NCBI GenBank assembly: GCA_023954375.1
Contig: JAMLIC010000037.1
Location: 1 to 64,000, forward strand
DNA length: 64,000 nucleotides
Source of the DNA: Planctomycetota bacterium
GTDB taxonomy: Bacteria > Planctomycetota > J058
Direction of reading: 5' to 3'
Position 1 is the first letter of the stretch. Each line of letters opens with the position of its first letter. The position numbers and the translations under genes are program-made. The notes under the pieces were generated by a model that was not told the DNA's origin, made no database searches, and was given only the letters and a program-made list of their open reading frames with translations. Of the stretch, positions 23,994 through 32,589 are shown one piece after another.

Positions 23994-25289
23994 CTACCCG
24001 CTCGAGGCGGGCTGGTCCCCCTCGCGCGCCGCCGCCGTCCGCCCGCGGCCGCGCCGGCGCGCGCCCGCGGCCTGCGCGCGCTCCTGCGGCAGGAGCTCGA
24101 CCTTGAGCCAGCCGGCCTCGCGGCGGTCGAACGAGCGGTAGGCCTCGAGCGCGTCGACGAGCGGCTCGCGACGGCTGAGCACCTGCAGCGGGTCGAGCGC
24201 GCCGGAGGCGACCAGCTCCACGAGCATGGGGACGTAGCGCCGGTGCGGGCAGTTGCCCATCTGGAGCGTCAGGTTCTTGTTCATCGCGGCGCCGATCGGG
24301 AAGCGGTCGGCGGCCTCGCCGTAGACGCCGATGATCGAGAGCGTGCCCGCCTTGGCGACGGCGTCCACGGCCCAGCGCAGGGCCTGCGACGGCGCGTCGC
24401 CCGGCTGGAAGCCGCCCGTCTCGGCGCGCTCGGGCGCGACCTGCTGGAGCTCCTCCTCGAAGCTCTCCGCCTGCTCCTCCGACCGCTTCGCCCCCGGCCC
24501 CTCGTGCGGCCGCTCGGCGTCCACGCCGACCGCCTCGACCACGCGGTCGGGCCCGATCCCGCCGGTGAGGTCGCGGAGGACCTCGACCGGGTCCTCGCGC
24601 GAGAAGTCGATCACCTCCGCCCCGAGGGCGCGGGCCATCTCCAGCCGCGAGGGCACGCGGTCGACGGCCAGCACGCGGCCGGCGCCCAGGTGGTGCGCGC
24701 TGGCGATCGCGAACAGGCCCACCGGGCCGCAGCCGAAGACGCACACGGTGTCCCCGGGCTCGATCTCCGCCACCTCCGCCCCGAAGTAGCCGGTCGGGAA
24801 GATGTCCGAGAGGAGGATCGCCTGGTCGTCGGTGACCACGTCGGGGAGCTTGACGAGGTTCACGTGCGCGAAGGGGACGCGCGCCCGCTCGGCCTGGAGC
24901 CCCTGGAAGGGGCCCGTGTCCTCGGGCCCGCCGTAGAAGGCCGTGCCGGCGAGCGGGCCGTTCGGGTTGGCGATGTCGCACTGGGAGAAGTAGCCGGCGC
25001 GGCAGTAGACGCACCAGCCGCAGGCGATCGTCGACGGGATCACGACGCGGTCGCCCGGGGCGAGGTTGCGCACCTTCGGCCCCACCTCCTCGACGACCCC
25101 GACCCCCTCGTGGCCGAGGACCGTCCCGGGCTTCATCCCGGGCAGGGTGCCGCGGACCATGTGCAGGTCGGTGCCGCAGATGGCGCTCGCCGTGAGCTTG
25201 ACGATCGCGTCGAACGGGTGCTCGAGCTCCGGCTCGGGGACGTCGTCGAGGCGGATGTCGCCCACGGCGTGGAACACGACGGCCTTCAT
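23994..25289 (-). CDS. Zinc-dependent alcohol/formaldehyde dehydrogenase family protein
   Basis: 431 residues, medium-chain dehydrogenase fold. Catalytic zinc ligands are in CGTDLH and GHEGVG. The structural zinc site is the four-cysteine cluster CGWCVYCRAGYFSQC. The NAD-binding motif is FGCGPVGLFAIA. An insertion of about 45 residues after VEAVGVDAE is typical of the glutathione-independent formaldehyde-dehydrogenase-like subgroup. The C-terminal 35 residues are an Arg/Ala-rich tail. The substrate is unknown. ATG 25289 follows GAGGAGG; the open frame runs further upstream but has no support. It leads a likely operon with the REC-PYP gene. Confidence 0.9.
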   Translation of the reverse strand: MKAVVFHAVGDIRLDDVPEPELEHPFDAIVKLTASAICGTDLHMVRGTLPGMKPGTVLGHEGVGVVEEVGPKVRNLAPGDRVVIPSTIACGWCVYCRAGYFSQCDIANPNGPLAGTAFYGGPEDTGPFQGLQAERARVPFAHVNLVKLPDVVTDDQAILLSDIFPTGYFGAEVAEIEPGDTVCVFGCGPVGLFAIASAHHLGAGRVLAVDRVPSRLEMARALGAEVIDFSREDPVEVLRDLTGGIGPDRVVEAVGVDAERPHEGPGAKRSEEQAESFEEELQQVAPERAETGGFQPGDAPSQALRWAVDAVAKAGTLSIIGVYGEAADRFPIGAAMNKNLTLQMGNCPHRRYVPMLVELVASGALDPLQVLSRREPLVDALEAYRSFDRREAGWLKVELLPQERAQAAGARRRGRGRTAAAREGDQPASSG

Positions 25290-25578
25290 GGGTGCCTCCT
25301 CGCTGAGTGATGCGCTCGCGAGGGGCGGGCGATCGGAGCACGTCCCGGACTGGCACGAGCTGGCCCGCTCCGCCCGTCCCCATCGCTCGCTTGGGCGGGT
25401 TGAACCCTGCAGCGTTCTCGCTTCATGGGGCGTGCCGAGAGGAGCCCACCGGGCAGGGCGCGCGGCCGTGAGACAGGGGCGCCCCGACGGGCGCGCGTGT
25501 CCCGTCTGGCGTCGCAGGCTTGACCGACGGCGCGCCAGCGAGCAGAGTGGAGGGCTGTCCCCGGACAGGAGGTGCTCC

Positions 25579-25638
25579 ATGGCTGCCCGCTCGATCGCTG
25601 CCGTGCTCCGCGCCACCCGTCCGGCCGTCGCGCGCTAG
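25579..25638 (+). CDS. Possible 19-residue small protein or leader peptide
   Basis: The frame MAARSIAAVLRATRPAVAR is preceded by a perfect AGGAGGTG at 4-nt spacing, the best ribosome site in this gap. The peptide would be a basic amphipathic helix. It ends 291 nt before rsgA, with a strong hairpin in between. It could be a regulatory leader peptide, a small protein or chance. Confidence 0.35.
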   Translation: MAARSIAAVLRATRPAVAR

Positions 25639-25834
25639 AGGTCCCAGCGGGGCGTGAGCCCCGCGCTGCATCGCCGACCTCCCGCCGCCCCGTCGTCGCC
25701 GCCTCCAGGCGGTGCGCGACGGGACGTCCACCGCGCCCGACGCGACGACCCCGCGTCGTCCTCTCGCCGGCCTGGCGTCAGGGCCCCCGGTACGTCCCCG
25801 CTGCGCGGCGACGCACCACGGTCCCGGCCGCTCC

Positions 25835-25860
25835 GGGCGCCCGTCCCGCGACGGGCGCCC
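25835..25860 (+). promoter_or_regulatory. Strong hairpin in the rsgA leader
   Basis: Perfect 11-bp stem GGGCGCCCGTC / GACGGGCGCCC with loop CCGC, about 70 nt before the rsgA start. No T-run follows. It could be a terminator or attenuator after the small open frame, or a translational control element. Confidence 0.4.
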
Positions 25861-25929
25861 CGCCGATCCCCGTCCAGAACCACCCCCGCGCCTCCGCGCG
25901 GGGTCACCCCATTCCCACGAGAACTCACC

Positions 25930-27000
25930 TTGTCACACGACCTCTCCGCGTTCGGCTGGGACGCGACGTTCGAACGCTCGTTGCCGCCCGGGCTCCAGCC
26001 CGCCCGGGTCCTCGCTCAGCACCGCGACCGCTGGCGCGTCGCCAGCGGCGCGGGCGACCTCACGGCGCAGGTCACGGGCCGCCTGCGCCACGCGCTCGCC
26101 GACCTCCCGGTCACCGGCGACTGGGTGGCGGTCGCCGCCCGTCCGGCCGAGGGGGCGGCCACGATCCACGCGGTCCTGCCGCGGCGGTCGTGCCTCGTGC
26201 GCCGCGAGCCCGGCCCGCGGCCGCGGGCGCAGCCCGTGGCGGCGAACGTCGACCTCGTGCTCCTCGTGGCCGCGGCCGACGGCTACCGCGCCGTGCAGCC
26301 GCGCCGGCTCGAGCGCGCGGCGGCGCTGGCCTGGGAGGCGGGGGCGTCGCCGGTCCTCGTGCTCACGAAGTGCGACCTCGTCGACGACGCGCCCGACCTG
26401 CTCGCCGCGACGGCCGCCGCCCTGCCGGGGGTCCCCGGCCTGGGCGTCGGCCTGGACGACGACCAGGGCCTCGACGAGCTCCGGGCGCTCCTGCGCCCGG
26501 CGCGCACGGCCGTGCTGCTCGGGCCCTCGGGCGCCGGCAAGTCGACCCTGACGAACCGGCTCCTCGGGGCGGACCGCCAGGAGATCGGCGGCGTGCGCGA
26601 GGTCGACGGCAAGGGGCGCCACACGACGACCGCGCGCGAGCTGTTCCTCGTGCCGGGCGGCGGGGCGGTGATCGACACCCCGGGCATGCGCGAGCTGGGG
26701 GTGTGGACCGGCGACGCCGGCGGCGTCGACGCCGTGTTCGCCGACGTCGAGGAGCTCGCCCGCGGGTGCAGGTTCCGCGACTGCGGCCACGGGCACGAGC
26801 CCGGCTGCGCCGTGCAGGCCGCCGCGGACGAGGGCGCGCTCGACCCCGAGCGCCTGGACGCCTGGGCGCGGCTCCAGCGGGAGCAGGCCTTCGCCGACCG
26901 CAAGCGCGACGCCGAGGCGCGGCGCGTGGTCCGCGCGCAGCACCGGCGCATGAGCCGCGCGCTCGACGCGCGGCTGCGGCAGAAGGAGGGCGACGCGTGA
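25930..27000 (+). CDS. rsgA: Ribosome small-subunit maturation GTPase RsgA
   Basis: 356 residues, normal length. A circularly permuted GTPase that helps 30S subunit maturation. An OB-fold N-terminus (about 35-90, VTGRLRHAL..VTGDWVAV) comes first. The G motifs follow in permuted order: TKCD, then GPSGAGKST, then DTPGM. The C-terminal zinc motif is CRFRDCGHGHEPGC. The TTG at 25930 is chosen because it is the only start that fits the family N-terminus (LSHDLSAFGWD), and no ATG or GTG lies just upstream. The ribosome site is poor, which fits leader-based control. It converges with the cytochrome gene without a gap. Confidence 0.92.
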   Translation: MSHDLSAFGWDATFERSLPPGLQPARVLAQHRDRWRVASGAGDLTAQVTGRLRHALADLPVTGDWVAVAARPAEGAATIHAVLPRRSCLVRREPGPRPRAQPVAANVDLVLLVAAADGYRAVQPRRLERAAALAWEAGASPVLVLTKCDLVDDAPDLLAATAAALPGVPGLGVGLDDDQGLDELRALLRPARTAVLLGPSGAGKSTLTNRLLGADRQEIGGVREVDGKGRHTTTARELFLVPGGGAVIDTPGMRELGVWTGDAGGVDAVFADVEELARGCRFRDCGHGHEPGCAVQAAADEGALDPERLDAWARLQREQAFADRKRDAEARRVVRAQHRRMSRALDARLRQKEGDA

Positions 27001-27834
27001 TCACGGCCCCCGGAGCGCGTGGACCTCCCGCGGCGTCATCGACATCCCACGCGCGCGGCCCACCTCGTCGGGCCGGAAGGGCGCGGCGTCCGCGGGCAGG
27101 CGGGCGTCGTTGCCCCAGGCGCGCGTGACGTAGTTCAGCACCGCGGCGAGCTCCTCGTCGCTCAGGTGGCTCGCCCCCGGCATGGCCGCGTCGAAGCGCT
27201 GCCCGGCGGCCTCGATCGGCCCCTGCTGCCCGAAGAGGGCCAGGCGCACGAGGTGCTCGCGGCGGTCCGCCGCGAGCGTCGCGGCGTGGCCGACGAGGGG
27301 CGGGAAGGCGCCCGGGAGGCCCTTGCCGTCGGGCTGATGGCAGGGCGCGCAGGCGGTCCGGTAGACGCGGGCCCCGGCGTCGTCCGGGGCGGGGGCGCCC
27401 TGCAGGGCGACGTAGGCGGCGTCGATCGTCTCGGGCGTGTAGTGCGCGGCGAGGTAGGCCAGGACCTGCTCGGCGGCCGCATCGGGGACCTCGGCGCCGT
27501 AGGTCCGCTGCATCTTCTCGAGCGTCGCCCGCCAGCCGGCCTCGGGCAGGGGCGGCTGGAGGGTCACGTAGGCGGTCGAGTGGCAGGTCGAGCAGTGGGC
27601 GACGAGCGCGTCGCGCCCGGCGCCGGGCACGAGCGCGGGGGTCCGCGCCGGGAGCGGGTCGATGGCGTAGACCGGCCCCTCGTCGGGCAGGCGCGGGAGC
27701 GGCTGCGCGATCGCGCCGGGCGGCAGGAGCGGCGGGGCCGCCGGCGGGGCCGCCGGCGGGCCGCCCGGCGCGCCGGGGCAGCCGAGGAGGAGGAGGAGGA
27801 GCGCCGCGAGGAGCGGCTCAGGACGCCGGGCCAA
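27001..27834 (-). CDS. Dihaem cytochrome c lipoprotein, partner of the sulfite dehydrogenase
   Basis: 277 residues. A lipoprotein signal peptide ends in the lipobox LLLGC, so it is anchored in a membrane facing the periplasm. Two haem-attachment motifs are seen: CSTCH near residue 81 and CAPCH near 162, each in a class I cytochrome domain. A Pro/Ala linker follows the lipidated Cys. The start is TTG 27834, supported by a perfect AGGAGGTG 4 nt upstream; this gives a 17-nt overlap with the molybdoenzyme stop. As its direct downstream partner it should take electrons from that enzyme, as SorB or SoxD do. Two haems resemble SoxD, though no other sox gene is present. Confidence 0.88.
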   Translation of the reverse strand: MARRPEPLLAALLLLLLGCPGAPGGPPAAPPAAPPLLPPGAIAQPLPRLPDEGPVYAIDPLPARTPALVPGAGRDALVAHCSTCHSTAYVTLQPPLPEAGWRATLEKMQRTYGAEVPDAAAEQVLAYLAAHYTPETIDAAYVALQGAPAPDDAGARVYRTACAPCHQPDGKGLPGAFPPLVGHAATLAADRREHLVRLALFGQQGPIEAAGQRFDAAMPGASHLSDEELAAVLNYVTRAWGNDARLPADAAPFRPDEVGRARGMSMTPREVHALRGP

Positions 27835-29074
27835 CGACCACCTCCTGCCGCTCGATCTGGTTCCACAGGTAGCCGCCGGGGTTCCAGACGGGCGCGTCGA
27901 CCTGCACCTCGCCCGAGGCGTCCTGCGCGCGCGCGCACAGGGTCACGCGCCCCGGGCGCGGCGGCGTCCAGGGCGCGGACCAGGTCCTGAACGCGTAGGG
28001 CCCCAGGTCCTCGCCGAGCGCGGCGCGCGTCCACGTCGCGCCGCCGTCGGTCGAGACGTCGACGCGGGTGACGGCGCCCCGCCCGCTGAAGGCGACGCCG
28101 CGCACGACGACCGGCAGGCCGACGGGGAGCTTGGTCGCGCCGTCGGGCGCGACGATGAACGAGCGCACCGGCATGGTCGAGATCGGCGCGGTGCTCACGC
28201 CGGGCGCGTCGGCGGGCGTCGTCGACCCGCGCGGCGTGAGCGGCACGCGGTAGGCGCGCGCCATCCAGAAGCCGTCGTCGGGGCGGTCGAGCACCCGCAC
28301 GTGCGCCAGCGCCTTGACCCAGTAGGTGGAGAAGAGGCCGGGCACGACCAGGCGCGCCGGGAAGCCGTTGAGGAGCGGCAGGGGCTCGCCGTTCATGCCG
28401 AAGGCGACGAGGGCCCGGTCGAGCGCGTCGCCCTCGAGGTCGAGCGACTTGAGGTAGCGGCCCGACCCGAGCTCCGGCGGCCCCTGGCCGCGGTCGAGCC
28501 CCTCGACCTGCACCTGCACGGCGCCGGCCTTCACCCCCGCGTCGCGCAGGAGCGCGCGGAGCGGGACGCCGGTCCAGCGGGCGCAGCCCATGGCGCCGTT
28601 GCCCCACTGGGCGCCCGGCACGCGCGGCTGGAAGCGGCTGCGCGAGTTGCCCGAGCACTGGTTGACCGCGACGACCTCCTGGCGGTCGTCGCGGCGCAGG
28701 AGGTCCGCGAGCGAGAGCGACAGCGGGCGCTCGACGTGGCCCTCGACGGCGAGGCGCCAGCGCGACAGGTCGACCGACGTCGGGTGCGGGTCGAGGTGCC
28801 AGCGCACGAAGAACGCCGCGTTGGGGGTGATCGGCTCGAGGAACCAGTGGCGCGGCGTCTCGAGCTGGACCGGGCGGTCGGTGAGCTGGATCAGGGGCGC
28901 CTTCTGGGGGAGCACGACCAGCGGGCCGACCGAGCTCCAGTGCGGGTTCGGCCCGGGGCCCGTGAAGGGCGGCATGGGCTCCTGGCCGCGGGCCAGGCCG
29001 GCGAGGGCCAGGGCCCCGGCGCCGAGGCCGGCGACCTGGAGCAGGTCCCGGCGCGAGAGGGCGTCGTCGGTCAT
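27818..29074 (-). CDS. Molybdopterin sulfite dehydrogenase (SorA/SoxC family)
   Basis: 418 residues. A Tat signal (SRRDLLQVAGLGAGALALAG) indicates folded export with the molybdenum cofactor. The sulfite-oxidase domain is about 60-290, with molybdenum ligand C140 in NQCSGNSRSRF and the motifs GNGAMGCARWTGVPL and LNGFPARLVVPG. A C-terminal dimerisation domain (about 300-418) ends VWNPGGYLWNQIERQEV. It should oxidise sulfite, or a sulfane intermediate, in the periplasm and pass electrons to the dihaem cytochrome encoded next. The ATG at 29074 overlaps the kinase stop by four bases (ATGA). SorA and SoxC cannot be separated from sequence alone. Confidence 0.88.
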   Translation of the reverse strand: MTDDALSRRDLLQVAGLGAGALALAGLARGQEPMPPFTGPGPNPHWSSVGPLVVLPQKAPLIQLTDRPVQLETPRHWFLEPITPNAAFFVRWHLDPHPTSVDLSRWRLAVEGHVERPLSLSLADLLRRDDRQEVVAVNQCSGNSRSRFQPRVPGAQWGNGAMGCARWTGVPLRALLRDAGVKAGAVQVQVEGLDRGQGPPELGSGRYLKSLDLEGDALDRALVAFGMNGEPLPLLNGFPARLVVPGLFSTYWVKALAHVRVLDRPDDGFWMARAYRVPLTPRGSTTPADAPGVSTAPISTMPVRSFIVAPDGATKLPVGLPVVVRGVAFSGRGAVTRVDVSTDGGATWTRAALGEDLGPYAFRTWSAPWTPPRPGRVTLCARAQDASGEVQVDAPVWNPGGYLWNQIERQEVVVGPAS

Positions 29075-31284
29075 CGCAGGTCCTCCGCCTCCTCGTCCCA
29101 CAGCCAGAGCTCGGCCGGCGCGTCGCCCGCCGCGAGGAGGAGCCGGCGGCCGAGGCCGCGCGGGTCGTCGGCCGCGTCGAGGTCGAAGCCCTCGACGGGG
29201 CGCGCCAGGAGCGAGCGCGCGCTCACCTCGCGGCCGGCCGCGAGGTCCCAGAGCGAGAGCTCGCCCACGCCGTGGAGGTTCGAGGTCGTCGTGAGGCGGC
29301 GCCCGTCGGGCGAGAAGACCAGCCCGGCGAGCTCGCCGTCGCTCGAGCGCGGCTCGGCGATCGAGGCCTGGTCCTCGCGGCGGCCGGCGCCGGGCAGCAC
29401 GCGCGCCCCGCGCTCGCCGTCGAGGTCGAGGACGAACAGCCGGCCGAGCCCCGTCCCGACGGCCGCGATCCGGTCGTCGGGCGAGGGGACGATCACCTTC
29501 GCGCTGCCGACGAGCGGCCACTCGTGCAGGACCGCGCCGTCGGCGGGGTCGACCAGGCGCACCATGGGCCCGCGACTCTCCGCCAGCATGCCCCAGTTGC
29601 CCACGAGCAGGCGCCCGCCGCGGGTGAAGGCGAGCGCGTTGACCGGGGTGGTCAGCGTCGGCAGCGCGCGCAGCTGCGCCCCGGTGTCCGCCGCGTGGAG
29701 GCGGACGCCGCCCGCGCCGTCACCGACGGCCAGCACCTCGCCGTCGACGGAGAGGGCCATGGCGCGCAGGTTGACCCCGGAGGTGACGAGGATCGACGAC
29801 GGGGACCCGTCCAGCGGCGCGCGGAGGACGCCGTACGACACGAGCAGGTAGGCCGCGGCGCCGTCGGGGGAGAGGGCCAGGTCGAGCCCGGCGAGCTGCT
29901 CCCAGCGGCGGACGGCCTCGCCGCGCTCGACGTCCCACAGCGTCAGCCCCGGGTCGGCGCGGCGCAGGAGCACGGCCAGGCGGCCGCCGCTGCCCGGGAC
30001 GAAGCGCGCGCGGTCGGCCGGCTCGAGGCGGGCGACCGGGCCGCGGCGCGCCGCGGCCCGGGCGCCCGCGCCGACGCGCCCGGCCTCCGGGTGGTCGGGG
30101 AACGCCGCGAGCCAGGCGATCGTCTCGGCCAGCGGGGCGTCGCGGCCGTCGGCGCGGAGGGCTTTGAGGGCGGCGTCGCCCAGGCGGCGGCGCGCATCGC
30201 GCCGCCGCGCCTCGACGCGGGCGCGCTCGGGGTGCTCGGGGTGCTCGGCGAGCCAGGCGTCGGCGCGGGCGACGACCTCGGCCGGGTCGGAGAGCCCCGC
30301 GAGCGCGCGCGCGGCGCCGTCGCCGGACGCCGGCGCGGGCGGCGGCGCGGCCTCGCGCGTCGTGCGCAGCGCGGCGGCCGCGCCGACGACGGCCGCGGCC
30401 GCCAGCCCCAGCGCGGCCAGGGCCCGGCGGCGCCGCGCCCGGACGCGTCGCCGGGCCGGCCCCGGCGCGCGGCGCACGTCCTCGATGGCGTCGGCGAGCT
30501 CGCCCGCGCGCGCGTAGCGCGCCGCCGCGTCGCGGGCGGTCGCGCGCGCGCACACCTGGTCGAGGCGGCCCGGCAGGCCGGGGTCGACGTCGCCGGGGAG
30601 GGGGCGGTCGCTGCGGATGATCGTCGCGATCACCTCGGCGGCCGTCGTGGCGTGGCCGACGGCGGGCTGGCCGGTGACGAGCTCGAAGAGGATCAGCCCG
30701 AGGGCGTAGACGTCCGTGCGCGGCGAGAGGTCCTTGCCGCCCGCGAGCTGCTCCGGGGCCATGTAGCCGATCGTCCCGACCATGGCGCCGGTGCGCGTCA
30801 TGCGGTCGTCCTGCTCGGGGGCGAGCGCCAGCCCCAGGTCGACGACCACCGGGCGGCCGTCGCGCGTGACGAGCACGTTCTGGGGCTTGAGGTCGCGATG
30901 GACGACCTCGATGGCGTGGAGGGCGTCGACGCCGCGGCAGATCCCGGCGGCGAGGGTCAGCGCGGCGCGCAGGGGCGGCCGTCCGCGCTTGAGGACCGCG
31001 TCGAGCGGCTCGCCCTCGACCAGCTCCATGGCGAAGAAGGGCATGCCCTGGTGGACGCCCGCCTCGTGGATCGAGACGACGTGGGGGTGCCGCACGCGCG
31101 CGAGGTGCGCCACCTCGCGCTCGAAGCGCGCCAGGGCCCGCGCGTCGCCGCGGAGCATGACCTTGACCGCCCGCTCCACGCCCAGCTGGGCGTGGCGGCC
31201 GCGGTAGACGACCCCCATGCCGCCCTGGCCGAGGACGCCGGTGATCTCGTAGGGGCCGATGCGTGCCGGCAGGGACGGGGCCAT
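29071..31284 (-). CDS. Transmembrane Ser/Thr kinase with WD40-like repeat domain
   Basis: 737 residues. The kinase domain is about 10-270: GQGGMGVVY, H129-R130-D131 (HRDLKPQN), DLG, and MVGTIGYMAPEQL. A membrane helix of Ala/Leu/Val lies at about 285-306. A helical segment follows, then a beta-propeller of WD40-like blades from about 395 to the end. Blade signatures include LTLWDVERGEAVRRW, MALSVDGEVLAVGDG, LVFSPDGRRLTTTS and LSLWDLAAGREV. Start ATG 31284 lacks a clear ribosome site. The molbindin gene stop is 18 nt upstream and the molybdoenzyme start overlaps its stop, so the kinase is embedded in the sulfite dehydrogenase operon. Confidence 0.88.
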   Translation of the reverse strand: MAPSLPARIGPYEITGVLGQGGMGVVYRGRHAQLGVERAVKVMLRGDARALARFEREVAHLARVRHPHVVSIHEAGVHQGMPFFAMELVEGEPLDAVLKRGRPPLRAALTLAAGICRGVDALHAIEVVHRDLKPQNVLVTRDGRPVVVDLGLALAPEQDDRMTRTGAMVGTIGYMAPEQLAGGKDLSPRTDVYALGLILFELVTGQPAVGHATTAAEVIATIIRSDRPLPGDVDPGLPGRLDQVCARATARDAAARYARAGELADAIEDVRRAPGPARRRVRARRRRALAALGLAAAAVVGAAAALRTTREAAPPPAPASGDGAARALAGLSDPAEVVARADAWLAEHPEHPERARVEARRRDARRRLGDAALKALRADGRDAPLAETIAWLAAFPDHPEAGRVGAGARAAARRGPVARLEPADRARFVPGSGGRLAVLLRRADPGLTLWDVERGEAVRRWEQLAGLDLALSPDGAAAYLLVSYGVLRAPLDGSPSSILVTSGVNLRAMALSVDGEVLAVGDGAGGVRLHAADTGAQLRALPTLTTPVNALAFTRGGRLLVGNWGMLAESRGPMVRLVDPADGAVLHEWPLVGSAKVIVPSPDDRIAAVGTGLGRLFVLDLDGERGARVLPGAGRREDQASIAEPRSSDGELAGLVFSPDGRRLTTTSNLHGVGELSLWDLAAGREVSARSLLARPVEGFDLDAADDPRGLGRRLLLAAGDAPAELWLWDEEAEDLR

Positions 31285-31302
31285 CGAGGAGGAGTGTAAA
31301 GG

Positions 31303-31509
31303 CTACTCCTTCAGCAGGAGCACGTGGATCGCCTTGACGACCACCCGGACCTTGTCGCCGGGCTTGACGCCCAGGTCGGCGAGGGAGTCGGTCGTCATCA
31401 CGCTCGCCATCTCCGACGCCGGGACCTCGAGCGTCACCTGGCTCATGACGTCGCCCTGCTTGACCGCCTTGACGGTCCCGACGATCTGGTTGCGCGCGCC
31501 GACCTTCAT
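31303..31509 (-). CDS. Molbindin-like (Mop/TOBE) molybdate-binding protein
   Basis: 68 residues: a single Mop domain (GARNQIVGTVKAVKQG, SQVTLEV, LGVKPGDKVRVVVKA). Such proteins store molybdate or tungstate as oligomers in the cytoplasm. It fits the molybdenum enzyme two genes downstream. The ATG at 31509 follows GGAGG, and a TATAGT box lies just upstream. It is first in the order mop, kinase, sulfite dehydrogenase, cytochrome. Confidence 0.9.
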   Translation of the reverse strand: MKVGARNQIVGTVKAVKQGDVMSQVTLEVPASEMASVMTTDSLADLGVKPGDKVRVVVKAIHVLLLKE

Positions 31510-31531
31510 GGGGGGCCTCCGGTGGGGGGAG

Positions 31532-31537
31532 ACTATA
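31532..31537 (-). promoter_or_regulatory. -10 element TATAGT for the molbindin operon
   Basis: On the minus strand TATAGT (5 of 6 consensus) lies 22 nt before the ATG at 31509, giving a leader of roughly 16 nt that still includes GGAGG. No good -35 is visible. Confidence 0.4.
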
Positions 31538-31654
31538 GCCCGCCTGCCGGGTGACGACCCTCCGATGCGGACGGACGAGCAGCGCCGGTCGAATGGGGGG
31601 CCGCCGGCGCCGGTCGAGGGGGGTATCGTCGGACCCCGACGGACGGTGACACCC

Positions 31655-32521
31655 ATGCACGGACCCCGCCTCGCCTGGGCGCTGGCCGCCCTCCTGCTCG
31701 CCGGCTGCGCCAGCCCGGACGAGTACCCCTACGAGTACAGCGACCGCGAGCTCGAGCGCGACGAGCGCATGGCGACGCGCGCCGAAGACGCGGCCCCTGC
31801 TCGCGACATGGCCGAGCCCGACCCGTTCGACGGCGGCCTGGCGCAGCGAGGGGGCGGCCCCGGAGGGGTCGACCCCGACCGGGGCGGCCCGGCGGGCCGG
31901 GGCGGCGGCGCCGCCGGCCAGGGGGGACCGGGGCAGGGGGGCGACGGCGCCGGCGCGGCGCCGGGCCAGCAGCCGCCGGGCGGGCCGCTCCTGATCTACC
32001 AGGCCGACATCACGCTGGCCGTGCACGAGGTCGGGACGACGCAGCGGGCGGTGATCGGCATCGCGCGCGAGCTGGGCGGCTACCTCGCCTACCAGGACGA
32101 CACGCGCGTGACGGTCCGCGTGCCGGCGGGTCGCTTCCAGGACGCGGTCGACCGGCTCGAGCGCGTGGGCGACGTCGTCCACCGCAACATCCAGGCGATC
32201 GACGTGAGCGAGGAGTTCCGCGACCTGACCCTGCGGCTGCGCAACGCCGAGGTCGTGCGAGAGCGGCTCGAGGCGATCCTCGCCCGCGCCGAGAAGGTCG
32301 AGGACGCGCTCAAGGTCCAGGCCGAGCTGGCGCGCGTGACCGAGCAGATCGAGCTGCTCAAGGGGCGGCTCCGCTTCCTGCAGGACCGCCTGGCCTACTC
32401 GACCGTCACGGTGCACTTCCGCCCGCGCCCGACGGAGCAGGTCGGCCAGCCTGACGTCTACCGGCTCCCCTTCTCGTGGCTCGACGAGCTCGGGCTCCCC
32501 GCCCTCCTGAACCTGCGGTGA
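31655..32521 (+). CDS. DUF4349-type lipoprotein
   Basis: 288 residues. The signal peptide ends in lipobox LLLAGC, so the protein is lipid-anchored. A Gly/Pro-rich disordered region (about 65-110) follows. The DUF4349-like domain comes next: IYQADITLAVHEV, ARELGGYLAYQDD and VTVRVPAGRFQDAVDRLERVG. A coiled coil (about 185-250) follows, ending YSTVTVHFRPR. The family usually ends in a membrane helix, which is absent here; the lipid anchor may replace it. Function is unknown; such proteins are tied to envelope stress by context elsewhere. ATG 31655 has only a weak GGTG upstream. It is divergent from molbindin. Confidence 0.8.
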   Translation: MHGPRLAWALAALLLAGCASPDEYPYEYSDRELERDERMATRAEDAAPARDMAEPDPFDGGLAQRGGGPGGVDPDRGGPAGRGGGAAGQGGPGQGGDGAGAAPGQQPPGGPLLIYQADITLAVHEVGTTQRAVIGIARELGGYLAYQDDTRVTVRVPAGRFQDAVDRLERVGDVVHRNIQAIDVSEEFRDLTLRLRNAEVVRERLEAILARAEKVEDALKVQAELARVTEQIELLKGRLRFLQDRLAYSTVTVHFRPRPTEQVGQPDVYRLPFSWLDELGLPALLNLR

Positions 32522-32589
32522 GGCCTGACGTGACGACCTCCCCTGAAGCCCCCGCCGCGCTCGGCCGTCCCACCCCCCGGAGCGTCCGG

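Larger units (their letters stand above)
25290..25929 (+). other. 640-bp intergenic, hairpin-rich leader before rsgA
   Basis: Lies between the divergent dehydrogenase and rsgA. It holds an 11-bp palindrome GGGTTGAACCC (25397-25407), a 6-bp stem GACGGG/CCCGTC (25485-25505), a 19-codon open frame with a perfect ribosome site (25579-25638) and a strong 26-nt hairpin (25835-25860). The longer reading frames across it are Arg/Pro-rich without family resemblance. No promoter was convincingly found. Confidence 0.5.

Noticed and set aside
21012..25310. 1432-codon plus-strand frame opposite kinase, REC-PYP and dehydrogenase
   Set aside because: Shadow frame; real genes on the other strand have complete motifs.
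24331..25616. Extended 540-residue version of the zinc dehydrogenase
   Set aside because: The first 109 residues have no family match; the ATG at 25289 has GAGGAGG and the fold begins there.
27001..29074. SoxCD assignment for the molybdoenzyme and cytochrome
   Set aside because: No soxXYZAB genes nearby and the motifs do not separate SoxC from SorA, so only the broader family is called.
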